Assembly: GCF_031455295.1 (NCBI RefSeq)
Contig: NZ_JAVDSL010000001.1
Span: 1,860,001-1,924,000, forward strand
Direction of reading: 5' to 3'
DNA from: Leifsonia sp. 1010
GTDB lineage: Bacteria; Actinomycetota; Actinomycetes; Actinomycetales; Microbacteriaceae
Length of the DNA: 64,000 nucleotides
Below the pieces are notes generated by a model. The model made no database searches and was not told the origin of the DNA. It saw nothing but the letters and a program-made list of their open reading frames with translations. Position numbers and translations under genes: made by a program. Below, piece by piece: positions 44,102 to 53,418 of the stretch (its first letter is position 1; each line of letters starts with the position of its first letter).

Positions 44102-45259
44102 TCAGGAGTTCGGGTGCGCGACGAACACCGTACCGTGGCCGCTCACCCTGAGCTCCGTCTCGTCGACCACGACCGCCGACTCACCGCGGGCGAGCGTCAC
44201 CGTGTCGTTCGCGCCGCTCAGCTTCACCTCTCCGTCGGTGACGAGTGCGATGGCCGTGCCGGGGAGGCGGACGGTCGTGGGTTGTCCGTCGTCGACGACG
44301 ATGTGCTCCAGAGCGAAGTCGGGCACGTCGGGCCGGAAGGTCTCCACGCCGGCGGCCGGGTGCTCCGGCGCGAGCGGCGTCGCCTCGATCGGCGTGAAGT
44401 CGAGCACGCTCACCAGCTCGGGTACGTCGATGCGCTTGCGTGTCAGTCCGCCGCGGAGCACGTTGTCGGACGCAGCCATCAGCTCGATGCCGAGACCGCG
44501 GAGGTAGGCGTGGATGTTCCCCGCGGGCAGGTAGAGCACCTGGCCGGGGCGCAGAGTCGCGCGGTTCAGCAGCAGTGCGAGGACGATCCCGGGGTCGCCG
44601 GGGAAGGCCTCGTCGAGCATGCGCACCGTGTCGGCGTCGCGGTCGTCCGGGAGGGCGCGCGCCGCACGGACCACCTCCGCGACGAGCAGGTCGACTTCCG
44701 GGTCCTCCCCGAGCAGCCATTCTGTCGCACGCCGCAGCGCGGCGCCGGGCTCGCCGACGAGGGTGCGGGCGAACCCGCTGAGCACGGCACCGCCGGGGGT
44801 GGCGGCCGCGAGACGCTCGAAGGCATGGCGCGACTCCTCCGTGTCGCGGAACCCGCACAGGGCCTCGAAGGGATCACTGAGGGCGAAGATGAGCTCCGGC
44901 TTGTGGAACGGGTCCTTGTAGTTGCGCTCAGGAGAGTCGGGCGCGAGCCCCGCCGCGTTCTCGCGCTCGAAGCCGGCGCGGGCCTGCTCCGGGGAGGGAT
45001 GCGCCTGCAGCGACAGCGGCCCCGCAGCGGCCAGCACCTTCAGCAGGTACGGGAGGTCGCGCGTGCGCTCCCAGGCGGCGAGGTCGGCCGCGCCGCCGGC
45101 CAGGGCCGGGTCGAGCACGCGGGCGGGGGAGCCGGGATGGGCGCCGAGCCACAGCTCCGCCTCCGGTCCGCCGCTCGGCTCCGTGCCGAGGAGGCCCGCG
45201 ATCGCGGTCGTGGAGCCCCACGCGTAGTCGCGCGGGGTGTTGCCGATGCGCACAAACAT
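44102..45259 (-). CDS. manA: Mannose-6-phosphate isomerase, class I
   Basis: 385 residues. It interconverts fructose-6-phosphate and mannose-6-phosphate, feeding GDP-mannose synthesis with manB. The N-terminus DYAWGSTTAIAGLLG, then SLQAHPS, the metal-binding HKPELIFAL, and GNIHAYLRG with ELMAASDNVLRGGLTRK are all class I features. The ATG follows a purine-rich AAAGGGA at slightly long spacing; a TAGTTT box (45295-45290) may be the promoter. It belongs with manB and whiB in the conserved actinobacterial block that resumes here. Confidence 0.95.
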   Translation of the reverse strand: MFVRIGNTPRDYAWGSTTAIAGLLGTEPSGGPEAELWLGAHPGSPARVLDPALAGGAADLAAWERTRDLPYLLKVLAAAGPLSLQAHPSPEQARAGFERENAAGLAPDSPERNYKDPFHKPELIFALSDPFEALCGFRDTEESRHAFERLAAATPGGAVLSGFARTLVGEPGAALRRATEWLLGEDPEVDLLVAEVVRAARALPDDRDADTVRMLDEAFPGDPGIVLALLLNRATLRPGQVLYLPAGNIHAYLRGLGIELMAASDNVLRGGLTRKRIDVPELVSVLDFTPIEATPLAPEHPAAGVETFRPDVPDFALEHIVVDDGQPTTVRLPGTAIALVTDGEVKLSGANDTVTLARGESAVVVDETELRVSGHGTVFVAHPNS

Positions 45260-45374
45260 CCGTCGCCATCCCTTTCGTTCCGTTGGACCAAACTACCAAT
45301 CGCTTTGTCCGCGCCGCGCGCGTTCCTTAGGCTGACGGCGGCCCGACCATCCCTGTGGACGCAATGGAGCAGAC

Positions 45375-46553
45375 ATGCCCTTCGAGACCATCGCCGGCGA
45401 CTTCTACGGCTTCGAGAACCTCCTCTCCGACCGTGAGAAGGACTTCATCACCACGCTGCGCTCGCAGCTGGAGTCCGAGGTGAAGCCGATCGTCAACGAG
45501 TACTGGGAGAAGGCGGAGTTCCCGCACCAGATCATCGACGTCCTGCACAGGAACGGCGCCATCGGACTCGGCTTCCCGGAGACCGCTCCATTCGAGAACT
45601 CCGCCGTGTTCCGTGGCTGGGTCGCACTGGAGCTGGCGCGGGTCGACGCCTCCGTGAGCACGTATGTCGGCGTGCAGAACGGTCTCGCCCTCGGGGCGAT
45701 CGGCGTCTGCGGTTCGGACGAGCAGCGCGCGGAGTGGCTACCGAAGCTGGCGAGCGGCGAAGTGCTCGGCGCCTTCGGTCTCACCGAGCCGACTTCTGGC
45801 TCGGACTCCGCGCAGGGCCTCAAGACCGTGGCGACCCGCGACGGCGACAACTGGGTGCTGAACGGCTCCAAGCGCTGGATCGGGAACGCCACGTTCAGCG
45901 ACATCACCGTGATCTGGGCGAAGAGCGCGGAGGACGGCCAGGTGAAGGGCTTCATCGTCCCCAACTCCACCCCCGGCTTCACGACGACGAAGATCGAGGG
46001 CAAGCAGTCCCTCCGGATCGTGCAGAACGCCGACATCACGCTCGAGAACGTCGTCGTTCCCGAGTCGCTCCGCCTGCAGAACGCGAACAGCTTCAAGGAC
46101 ACCGCCCGGGTGCTCCGCCTCACCCGCGCCGAGGTCGCCTGGGCTGCCGTCGGCGTCGCGGTCGGCGCCTACGAGGCGGCCCTGCGTTACACGAAGGAGC
46201 GCGTCCAGTTCGGCAAGCCGATCGCCTCCCACCAGCTCATCCAGGACCTCCTGGTCAAGTCGATCGGCAACATCACGGCCTCGATCGGCCTGTGCACCCG
46301 CGTCTCGCAGATGCTCGACGACGGCGAGCAGCGCGACGAGCACTCGGCCCTGGCGAAGGCCTTCGCGACCGCGCGGATGCGCGAGACGGTCGCCTGGTGC
46401 CGCGAGGCTCTCGGAGGAAACGGCATCGTGCTCGACTACGACGTCGCCCGCTTCTTCGCGGATGCCGAGGCCCTGTACTCCTACGAGGGCACGCGCGAGA
46501 TGAACACGCTCATCGTCGGCCGCGCGATCACCGGGCAAGCGGCGTTCGTGTGA
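45375..46553 (+). CDS. Acyl-CoA dehydrogenase, glutaryl-CoA dehydrogenase-like
   Basis: 392 residues. FAD enzyme features are GLTEPTSGSD near 137-146, NGSKRWIGN near 160-168, the RVQFGKPIASHQ segment, ALGGNGI and the catalytic-base motif YEGTREMNTLIVGRAITG. The AITG ending and YEGT context resemble glutaryl-CoA dehydrogenase more than short-chain enzymes, but specificity is unsure. A GGAG site precedes the ATG; TAGGCT at 45329-45334 may be the -10 box. It stands where mycobacteria have fadE25, which is a different subfamily. It overlaps the convergent membrane-protein gene by 26 bases. Confidence 0.9.
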   Translation: MPFETIAGDFYGFENLLSDREKDFITTLRSQLESEVKPIVNEYWEKAEFPHQIIDVLHRNGAIGLGFPETAPFENSAVFRGWVALELARVDASVSTYVGVQNGLALGAIGVCGSDEQRAEWLPKLASGEVLGAFGLTEPTSGSDSAQGLKTVATRDGDNWVLNGSKRWIGNATFSDITVIWAKSAEDGQVKGFIVPNSTPGFTTTKIEGKQSLRIVQNADITLENVVVPESLRLQNANSFKDTARVLRLTRAEVAWAAVGVAVGAYEAALRYTKERVQFGKPIASHQLIQDLLVKSIGNITASIGLCTRVSQMLDDGEQRDEHSALAKAFATARMRETVAWCREALGGNGIVLDYDVARFFADAEALYSYEGTREMNTLIVGRAITGQAAFV

Positions 46554-47037
46554 GCTTCTCCGCGGCCTCCAGTCGCATCGTCAGCCGGTGGGCGAACAGC
46601 AGAGGGATGACCCCGAACACACCGAACGACATGTCGATCAGCTGCCAGCCGATCGGGATGCTGCGCGCGGCGCCCGCGATCAGCGCGAGCGGGATGACGC
46701 CGGCGCAGGCGATCATCCCGAACCGGATCACCCAGATGTTGCGGACGGGATCGACCAGCGGGCCGATGAACGCCACCGCGATGACGAGGTGCGCGAACGC
46801 GAGCCAGTCCGTCCCGTAGGCGAGGAACGGGTAGCGCGTCCCCGTGTCGGTGACCGCGTCGCGGACGCGGTCCACCCAGTGGACGAGGTCGGGCAGCAGT
46901 GCGGGCGCCGGCGTGAAGTGCAGGACCTGGGACGCCCAGCGGAGTTCGGCCTCCAGCGGGAACGCGGTCAGTCCGCTGAGGACGAGTCCGACGAGGAAGA
47001 CGACGAGCCAGACCCGGACGGCCGTGATGGTGCGCAT
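46528..47037 (-). CDS. Conserved membrane protein, four helices
   Basis: 169 residues with hydrophobic helices at about 8-28, 78-97, 103-122 and 130-150. The conserved-looking parts are FPLEAELRW after helix 1 and YGTDWLAFAHLVIA at helix 2. No named family was recognised, and no catalytic motif is apparent. TACGGT (47049-47044) six bases before the ATG suggests a leaderless transcript. It is divergent from galE. Confidence 0.7.
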   Translation of the reverse strand: MRTITAVRVWLVVFLVGLVLSGLTAFPLEAELRWASQVLHFTPAPALLPDLVHWVDRVRDAVTDTGTRYPFLAYGTDWLAFAHLVIAVAFIGPLVDPVRNIWVIRFGMIACAGVIPLALIAGAARSIPIGWQLIDMSFGVFGVIPLLFAHRLTMRLEAAEKLTRTPLAR

Positions 47038-47132
47038 GCTCCGACCGTAGGACGGGGCGGGCGCCCGTCGCGTCCGTCGAGCGGACGATAGTCTGGCGGC
47101 ATCCCGTTGACGAACGATCAGGAGGACCGCAC

Positions 47133-48095
47133 GTGGCGTGGTTGGTGACCGGAGGCGCAGGCTATATCGGAGCGCACGTCGTGCGGGCGTTCCTCGACGA
47201 GGGGATGGACGTGGTCGTCGTCGACGACCTGTCGAGCGGTCACGAGGAGTTCGTGCCGGCGGATGTGCCGTTCTACCGGGGCACCATCCTCGACGGCGAG
47301 CTGCTGTCGCGCATTTTCGCCGAGAACACGGTCTCCGGCGTCGTGCATGTCGCCGGCTTCAAGTACGCCGGTGTGTCCGTTCAGCGGCCGCTTCACACCT
47401 ACGAGCAGAACGTGACCGCCACCGCGGTGCTGCTCGCCGCGATGCAGGACGCCGGCGTCGATGCCGTCGTGTTCAGCTCGTCCGCCGCGGTCTACGGCAC
47501 GCCGGACGTCGACATCGTCACCGAGGCGACGCCCAAGAACCCCGAGTCGCCCTACGGCGAGTCGAAGCTGATCGGCGAGTGGCTGCTGCGCGACCAGGGC
47601 GTCGCGGCGGGCCTCCGCCACACCTCCCTGCGCTACTTCAACGTGGTCGGATCGGGCGATCCGGCGCTCCGCGATACCAGCCCTCACAACCTGTTCCCGC
47701 TCGTCTTCGACGCCCTGGTCGCCGGCCGCACCCCTCGCATCAACGGGAACGACTACCCGACCCCCGACGGCACCTGCGTCCGCGACTACATCCACGTCGC
47801 CGACCTGGCGGTCTCGCACGTCGCGGCCGCGAAGCGACTCGACGCCGGCGAGGCGATCGAGCCCGTCTACAACCTGGGCAGCGGCGACGGCGTCTCCGTC
47901 GGCCAGATCATGTGGACGGTGGCCGAGGTGACGGGAATCGCCTTCACCCCAGAAGTGGGGCCTCGACGCGCAGGGGATCCCGCGAGGATCGTGGCTTCGG
48001 GAGACCTCGCAGCACGCGATCTCGACTGGAGGATGCGTCACTCGCTCGAGGACATGGTGCGCAGCGCCTGGGAAGCACGCCAGGCGGCGTCCTGA
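47133..48095 (+). CDS. galE: UDP-glucose 4-epimerase
   Basis: 320 residues. It interconverts UDP-glucose and UDP-galactose. The NAD motif GGAGYIGA is at 7-14, the SSSAAVYG strand at 115-122, and the catalytic YGESK gives Y141 and K145. GTCVRDYIHVADLA is typical of GalE. A strong AGGAGG ribosome site precedes the GTG, with TAGTCT (47089-47094) further up as the -10 box. UDP-galactose could supply galactose for the wall glycan. A clear terminator hairpin follows. Confidence 0.94.
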   Translation: MAWLVTGGAGYIGAHVVRAFLDEGMDVVVVDDLSSGHEEFVPADVPFYRGTILDGELLSRIFAENTVSGVVHVAGFKYAGVSVQRPLHTYEQNVTATAVLLAAMQDAGVDAVVFSSSAAVYGTPDVDIVTEATPKNPESPYGESKLIGEWLLRDQGVAAGLRHTSLRYFNVVGSGDPALRDTSPHNLFPLVFDALVAGRTPRINGNDYPTPDGTCVRDYIHVADLAVSHVAAAKRLDAGEAIEPVYNLGSGDGVSVGQIMWTVAEVTGIAFTPEVGPRRAGDPARIVASGDLAARDLDWRMRHSLEDMVRSAWEARQAAS

Positions 48096-48102
48096 CACCG
48101 TT

Positions 48103-48142
48103 CCCGACAGGCCCGGCCGACCGGGCGTGTCGGGATTGTTGT
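48103..48142 (+). terminator. Terminator after galE
   Basis: A two-part stem: CCCGACA/TGTCGGG (48103-48109 and 48128-48134) around GCCCGG/CCGGGC (48111-48116 and 48121-48126). It is followed by the T-rich ATTGTTGT. Confidence 0.8.
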
Positions 48143-48199
48143 CGTTCTCCGGCGCGTCGCGAACTCTCGACCTGCGGTCAAGGCTTTACGATTCGCGAC

Positions 48200-48230
48200 T
48201 TGACGTGAGCGAATGACAACGGTGTAATTA
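48200..48230 (+). promoter_or_regulatory. Promoter of whiB
   Basis: TTGACG at 48200-48205 and GTAATT/TAATTA at 48224-48230, spaced 18 or 19 bases. This is one of the few promoters here with both hexamers clear. Expected leader is about 45 bases, ending in a GGGGAG ribosome site. Confidence 0.6.
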
Positions 48231-48281
48231 GGGCAACGCGGGAATCTCGTGTTTCAGCAGTTCATGGGTGGGGAGACCGAT

Positions 48282-48605
48282 ATGCCAGTTCCTGAATATC
48301 GTTCTGGGGTACCCGACGACTGGTTCATCGACCCGGTCCGCCTCGGGGTCCCGGGCGTCCGACCGGCGGAGGTCGAAGAAGACAACCCGCTGGCCTGGCA
48401 GACCGACGCTCTCTGCGCTCAGACGGATCCGGAGGCGTTCTTCCCCGAGAAGGGCGGCTCGACCCGCGACGCGAAGCGCATCTGCACCTCGTGCGAGGTG
48501 CGGTCGCAGTGCCTCGAATACGCTCTCGCCAACGACGAGCGGTTCGGGATCTGGGGCGGCCTCTCCGAGCGCGAGCGCCGCAAGCTCCGCAAGCGCGCCG
48601 GCTGA
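48282..48605 (+). CDS. WhiB-family iron-sulfur transcription regulator
   Basis: 107 residues. Four cysteines (C45, C68, C71, C77) in the CxxC plus C pattern hold a [4Fe-4S] cluster, the GIWGG turn is at 89-93, and a basic tail ERRKLRKRAG should contact DNA or the sigma factor. The ATG at 48282 is preferred because GGGGAG lies six bases upstream; ATG and GTG codons at 48264 and 48249 extend the frame. The position beside manA, the DUF3499 gene and manB matches mycobacterial whiB2, an essential cell-division regulator, so a WhiB2-type role is likely. Confidence 0.93.
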   Translation: MPVPEYRSGVPDDWFIDPVRLGVPGVRPAEVEEDNPLAWQTDALCAQTDPEAFFPEKGGSTRDAKRICTSCEVRSQCLEYALANDERFGIWGGLSERERRKLRKRAG

Positions 48606-48678
48606 CTCGTTCGCTGAAACCGCGCCGCGCCCGACCCAAAGACGGGATCGGCGCGAGCCCGACCTAGGCTGACTGGCG

Positions 48679-51600
48679 ATGTATCCGAGAGTCACCGCCA
48701 TCGTCGTCGCCCACAGCGGCGGCCCCCGCCTGCAGCGCACTCTCGACGCCCTCGCGGAGCAGACCCGTCGACCGGACGCCGTGATCGCCGTCGACTGTGC
48801 GACCTCCGACGACGCCGCCCGTCTGCTCTCGGAAGCCCAGCCCACCCAGCTGCTCAATGTCCCCGAGAAGCTCCCGTTCGGCGCTGCCGTCGCGACGGCT
48901 GTGCGGGTCCTGCCTCCCGCGTCCGATTCGGAGCAGCTGCTCTGGCTGCTGGCGCAGGACACCGCGCCGGAACCGGGGGCGTTGGAGGCGCTGCTCGCGG
49001 CGCTCGAGGTGTCTCCCTCGGTCGCCGTGGTCGGTCCGAAGCTGGTGGATTGGGATGACCCGGCTCTGATCCGCGAGTTCGGTGAGGCGATGACGCCGTT
49101 CGGCGCCTCTGTGCCGCTGGTCGAGAACGAGCTCGACCAGGCTCAGCACGACGGCCTGAGCGACGTCTTGGCCGTTTCGAGCGCGGGGATGCTCGTCCGT
49201 CAGGCGCTCTGGGAGCGGCTCGAGGGCTTCGACCCCGCCCTGCCGACCGTCGAGGACGGTCTCGACTTCTGCACACGGGCCCGCCTGGCCGGGTTCCGCG
49301 TCACGTTGGTGGCTCAGGCGCGCGTCGCCATCGCGGGGGAGGGCGTCGCCGGGCCGAACCTCTCGTCGAAGTGGACGGTGCGCCGTCGTCTGTCGGGGGA
49401 GCGGCGCCGTGCGCAGTTGCATCGACGGATGGTGTACGCCCCCGGATGGGCCGTCCCGCTGCACTGGCTGACCCTGGTGCCGCTCGGCATCCTGCGCGGG
49501 CTCCTGCGGCTTCTGCGCAAGGAGCCGGGCTCGGTCGGCGGTGAACTCGGTGCCGCGTTCCGGGTGGCGTTCTCCGGCCTCGCGGTGAGCGGCGCCCGGC
49601 GGCGCCTCGCGGCCGCCCGCGAGGTGAGCTGGGCGGCAGTCGCCCCTCTGCGCATCCCGTTCGCCGAGGTGCGCCGCGCCCGTGCGCTGAAACACGAAGC
49701 GGCGATGGTCCGCCAGCAGGGCGAGAAGCAGGACCTCGACTTCTTCGGGACCGGCGGCGGCTGGGCGGTGCTCGCCGCGCTCCTCGTCGGCGTCGCCCTG
49801 TTCTTCCCCCTCATCGGCTCCGGCGCGCTCTCCGGCGGCGGACTCCTGCCGCTCGACTCATCCGTCGGCCAGCTCTGGGCGGACCTCGGCTACGGCTGGC
49901 GCGACACGAGCCTCGGCTTCGTCGGCGCCGCTGACCCGTTCTCCGCGGTGCTCGCGGTCCTGGGAACGCTGACGTTCTGGCAGCCGTCCCAGTCGCTCGT
50001 GCTGCTCTGGATCCTCGCCGTGCCGCTCGCGGCGCTCGGCGCCTGGCTCGCGGCCGCACGGCTGACCACCCGGGCAACGCTCCGTGCGTTCGCCGCGCTC
50101 GCCTACGCGTTGGCACCGACCCTGCTGGTGGCTCTGCAGGGCGGGCGCCCGTCGGCAGTGCTCGCGCACATCCTGCTGCCGTGGCTGTTCTTCGCCGGCC
50201 TCGCCGCCCGCCGGTCCTGGGCGGCCAGCGCCACCACGGCCCTGCTCGCCGCAGCGACGGCGGCGTGCGCCCCGATCCTCATCCCGGCGCTCGTCATCGC
50301 GTGGATCGCCGCCCTCGTCTTCGCCGGCCGTCGCGCCGCGCGCATCGCGTTCATCCCGCTGCCCGCCCTCGTGCTGTTCGCGCCGCTCGTCTGGCAGCAG
50401 GGAGCCCGCGGAGCCTGGCTGTCGATCTTCGCGGACCCGGGCGTCCCGCTGGACGCACGGCAGACGCCGGCCTGGCAGCTCGCGCTCGGCTTCCCGGACG
50501 GCACCCTCGGCGGCTGGCATGCTCTCGCCACCGCCCTGCAGCTGCCGACGGCGTCGGCCAACCTGATCGTCCCGATCCTGCTGGCGCCGCTCGGCGTGCT
50601 GGCGATCCTCGCCCTCTTCTTGCGGGGCACGGTCCGGGCGATCGTCGCCCTGTTGGTCGCCCTCGCCGGGTTCCTGACGGCCGTCGCCGCCCTCCACGTG
50701 CAGGTCGCGGTCTCGGGCGGCACCGTCGTCCCGATCTGGCCGGGCACCGCGGTGAGCCTGTACTGGCTCGGGCTCATCGGCGCCGCCGTTCTCGCGCTGT
50801 CCGCCATCGGACGCGCCGCCGTCTATCCGGCCTGGGTCGCGATCGTGACGCTGGCGATCGCCGTCGTGCCGGTCGGGATCGTCAGCCTCACGGGTCACGC
50901 CGAGGTCGCCGAGAGCGACGGCCGCACGATGCCCGCCGTCGTCACGGCCAAGGCGGCCACGCAGCCGCGCACCGGGACGCTGCGCATCATCCCGCAGGGC
51001 GAGGGCGGCATCCGCGCCGAAATCGTGCGGGGCAGCGGTCAGACGCTCGACGACCAGTCGACGCTCGCGGACACCCAGCGCGCGCTCACGGCCGACCAGC
51101 GGGCGCTGGCGCAGCTGGCGGGCAACCTCTCCTCCCGAAGCGGATACGATGCGTCGGCCGAGCTGAAGCGCCTCGGCATCGACTTCGTTCTGCTGACACC
51201 CCCGCAGACCGCCCTGCCGGGCCAGGACGTCGCGGCCGGCGACGCCACGCGTACGCGCGCGGCCGTGGCGATGGATGCGAACCCGCTGCTCGCGCCGGTG
51301 GGCGTCACCTCCACCGGTCGGCTCTGGGCCTTCGACCGAGGAACGTCCGATGTCCCCGCCGCGGCCCAGATCCCCGCGAACGCCGGAGGCATCTGGCGCG
51401 TCATCGTGCTGCTCGTACAGGGCATCGTCGTCGGTCTCACTGTGCTGATGGCCATTCCGACCACGCGATCCGCAGACCGCATCTCCGAGCTGTCGGCCCG
51501 CCGGCCCGACCGTCGGCGCCGTGAGGAGGCCGCGGTCGAGCCAGACGATGAGCCCGAGACGCCGGCCGCCGCCGATGGTGTGGCGGACGAGAGCCTCGAC

Positions 51601-51948
51601 GAGTACGAGGCGGAGCCGGACGACGAGGCCGTCGTGGAGTCCGCCGAGGAGGAGGACGTTCCGGACGTCGAGCCGGCGGTGGAGAGCGAGCCGGCTGTGG
51701 AGAGCAAGCCGGTCGTGGACACCGAGCCGGTCACGGAGAGCGAGCCGGAGCTGCCGTCCGCGTCGGATGGCGAGCCCGAATCGAGCCGGGACGAGCCCGT
51801 CGACACCGCCCTCGACGACACCGATCGCCCCTTCGAGCGCGAGCCGGAGCGCGTGACGACGCCCCCGTCGCCGACGACGCTCGAAGACGGACTGGAGGAG
51901 ACCATCATCCGACCACGACGCAGCTTCGAGGGAGGCGACCGTGGCTGA
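48679..51948 (+). CDS. Large GT2 glycosyltransferase with multi-helix membrane domain and acidic tail
   Basis: 1089 residues. Residues 5-230 are a GT2 domain: VTAIVVAHSGGPRLQRTLDAL, WLLAQDTAPEPGALEALL, VGPKLVDWDDP and the GFDPALPTVEDGLDF region. Residues of about 260-760 contain a dozen or more membrane helices, another helix lies near 915-935, and an outer loop spans about 770-910. The C-terminal 145 residues are highly acidic and probably disordered. Homologous GT2-membrane proteins often lie beside whiB in actinobacteria; their product is unknown, but a wall glycan is likely. TAGGCT eight bases before the ATG suggests a leaderless mRNA. It overlaps the next gene by eight bases. Confidence 0.85.
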   Translation: MYPRVTAIVVAHSGGPRLQRTLDALAEQTRRPDAVIAVDCATSDDAARLLSEAQPTQLLNVPEKLPFGAAVATAVRVLPPASDSEQLLWLLAQDTAPEPGALEALLAALEVSPSVAVVGPKLVDWDDPALIREFGEAMTPFGASVPLVENELDQAQHDGLSDVLAVSSAGMLVRQALWERLEGFDPALPTVEDGLDFCTRARLAGFRVTLVAQARVAIAGEGVAGPNLSSKWTVRRRLSGERRRAQLHRRMVYAPGWAVPLHWLTLVPLGILRGLLRLLRKEPGSVGGELGAAFRVAFSGLAVSGARRRLAAAREVSWAAVAPLRIPFAEVRRARALKHEAAMVRQQGEKQDLDFFGTGGGWAVLAALLVGVALFFPLIGSGALSGGGLLPLDSSVGQLWADLGYGWRDTSLGFVGAADPFSAVLAVLGTLTFWQPSQSLVLLWILAVPLAALGAWLAAARLTTRATLRAFAALAYALAPTLLVALQGGRPSAVLAHILLPWLFFAGLAARRSWAASATTALLAAATAACAPILIPALVIAWIAALVFAGRRAARIAFIPLPALVLFAPLVWQQGARGAWLSIFADPGVPLDARQTPAWQLALGFPDGTLGGWHALATALQLPTASANLIVPILLAPLGVLAILALFLRGTVRAIVALLVALAGFLTAVAALHVQVAVSGGTVVPIWPGTAVSLYWLGLIGAAVLALSAIGRAAVYPAWVAIVTLAIAVVPVGIVSLTGHAEVAESDGRTMPAVVTAKAATQPRTGTLRIIPQGEGGIRAEIVRGSGQTLDDQSTLADTQRALTADQRALAQLAGNLSSRSGYDASAELKRLGIDFVLLTPPQTALPGQDVAAGDATRTRAAVAMDANPLLAPVGVTSTGRLWAFDRGTSDVPAAAQIPANAGGIWRVIVLLVQGIVVGLTVLMAIPTTRSADRISELSARRPDRRRREEAAVEPDDEPETPAAADGVADESLDEYEAEPDDEAVVESAEEEDVPDVEPAVESEPAVESKPVVDTEPVTESEPELPSASDGEPESSRDEPVDTALDDTDRPFEREPERVTTPPSPTTLEDGLEETIIRPRRSFEGGDRG
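51670..51741 (+). repeat. Four tandem 18-base units encoding acidic hexapeptides
   Basis: In-frame units encode EPAVES, EPAVES, KPVVDT and EPVTES, with a partial fifth. They lie in the acidic tail of the membrane glycosyltransferase. Confidence 0.75.
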
Positions 51949-53377
51949 CCGCAGAGGCATCGCCCGCATCGGTGCGCGCGCCGTCGGCGGCCTGGTGGGC
52001 GTCGGCATCGCCGTCGTAGCCGTCGCCGGGGCCACCCTGCTCCCGCTGCCCGACTTCGCGATCGGGGCACCCGCACAGGTCGTGACCCCCGTACCGGCGG
52101 ATCAGCAGCGCATCTGCCCCGGGCCGCTGCTCCAGCTGGCGGCCGACGCGGGAGAGGCCACCCGTCCGAGCGCAGTCGGCGCCCCGACCTACACCTCCCG
52201 CGCGGAAGGCGCAGAGGTGCGCACGAGCACCCTGAAGCCGGACGCCGACACGTCCTCGTCGGACGAGTCGCCGCTGGTGGCGACCGTCTCCACTCCGCAG
52301 GGCGCCACGAAGCCGCCGCTGTTCGCCGCCGCCCAGTCCCAGACGGCCGCCGCGGACGACCTCTTCGGGCTGGCCGCCGCTGCGTGCGCCGAGCCGAGCG
52401 CCGACACCTGGCTCGCCGCCGGCTCGACCTCCCTCGGCCAGACGAGCCTTGTGATGCTCTCGAACGCGAGCGAGGTCGATGCAACGGTCGACCTGACGCT
52501 GTACACCGAGACCGGCCCGGTCAGCGCACCGGGCGCCGCCGGCATCCTGGTCCCGGCCGGATCCCAGAAGGTCGTCCCGCTCGCCGGGCTCGTGCCATCC
52601 GCCGCGGCGCCGGTCGTCCGTGTGCAGACGACCGGCGGCGAGGTCGCCGCATCGCTCCAGCAGAGCTTCGAGCAGGGCATCCAGCCGCGCGGAGCCGAAC
52701 TCGCCGGGCCGACCGGCGCCCCGGCACGCCAGCAGATCATCCCAGGGGTCACGATCGCCTCGATGGCGGCGGTCCAGGCGGAGCAGTCGGCGGAGGGCGT
52801 CGGATTCACCTACCCGGTCGTCCGACTCCTCGTTCCCGGCGACACCGACGCCCAGATCACGATCGGCGCCGTCGGCGAGGCCGGCACGGCAGCGGGCGAC
52901 TCGTACGCCACCACCGTCAAGGCGGGAACAGTCGCCGAGGTTCCGCTCGACCACCTCAAGGACGGCAACTACACGGTCACCGTGAACGCGAACGTCCCCG
53001 TCGTCGCCGCGGTCCGCACCTCGGTCATCGGGACCAGGACGCGCGACTTCACCTGGTTCTCGTCGGCCCAGCCGCTCCAGAAGGATCTGCTCGCAACCGT
53101 CCCGACGGACGGCGCGGCCACCTTCCACTTCGCGAACGCCGGCGAGGCCGACAAGACGGTGACGGTGCAGGGGCTCGCACCCGGCAGCAAGCCCGCCACG
53201 CTGACGGTCCCCGCGGAGGGAGGCGCGCTGTTGCGCGTCGCACCGGACAGCTACCGCATCACGGGCGCGGACGGCCTGCGCGGCAGCATCAGCTTCGCCG
53301 CGGACGGTCGCGCGAGCAGCTTCGCGCTCACTCCGCCCGGTCCGCTCGCCGCACCGATCACGGTCTACCCGAACTGA
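51941..53377 (+). CDS. DUF5719 family exported protein
   Basis: 478 residues, GTG start inside the last codons of the membrane glycosyltransferase gene. A signal-anchor helix (about 14-34) is followed by an extracytoplasmic region rich in Ala, Thr and Val, with repeated beta-strand patterns such as TSLVMLSNASEVDATVDLTL and later TFHFANAGEADKTVTVQGL. Two cysteines, at about 59 and 148, could form a disulfide. The family DUF5719 is found next to the same large glycosyltransferase in other actinobacteria, so the two probably act together; the role is unknown. Confidence 0.82.
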   Translation: MADRRGIARIGARAVGGLVGVGIAVVAVAGATLLPLPDFAIGAPAQVVTPVPADQQRICPGPLLQLAADAGEATRPSAVGAPTYTSRAEGAEVRTSTLKPDADTSSSDESPLVATVSTPQGATKPPLFAAAQSQTAAADDLFGLAAAACAEPSADTWLAAGSTSLGQTSLVMLSNASEVDATVDLTLYTETGPVSAPGAAGILVPAGSQKVVPLAGLVPSAAAPVVRVQTTGGEVAASLQQSFEQGIQPRGAELAGPTGAPARQQIIPGVTIASMAAVQAEQSAEGVGFTYPVVRLLVPGDTDAQITIGAVGEAGTAAGDSYATTVKAGTVAEVPLDHLKDGNYTVTVNANVPVVAAVRTSVIGTRTRDFTWFSSAQPLQKDLLATVPTDGAATFHFANAGEADKTVTVQGLAPGSKPATLTVPAEGGALLRVAPDSYRITGADGLRGSISFAADGRASSFALTPPGPLAAPITVYPN

Positions 53378-53380
53378 CCG

Positions 53381-53399
53381 GAGGGGCGGATCGCCCCTC
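53381..53399. terminator. Bidirectional hairpin between convergent genes
   Basis: Perfect 8-bp arms GAGGGGCG/CGCCCCTC with a three-base loop, four bases after the DUF5719 stop and 20 bases before the end of the convergent gene. No T run. Confidence 0.6.
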
Positions 53400-53418
53400 G
53401 CCGATCAGACGTGCCGGA

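Noticed and set aside
41431-44151. A rightward open frame of 906 codons opposite the two ligase-like genes
   Set aside because: It is extremely rich in Arg, Asp, Glu and Gly without hydrophobic core, while the other strand encodes proper membrane helices.
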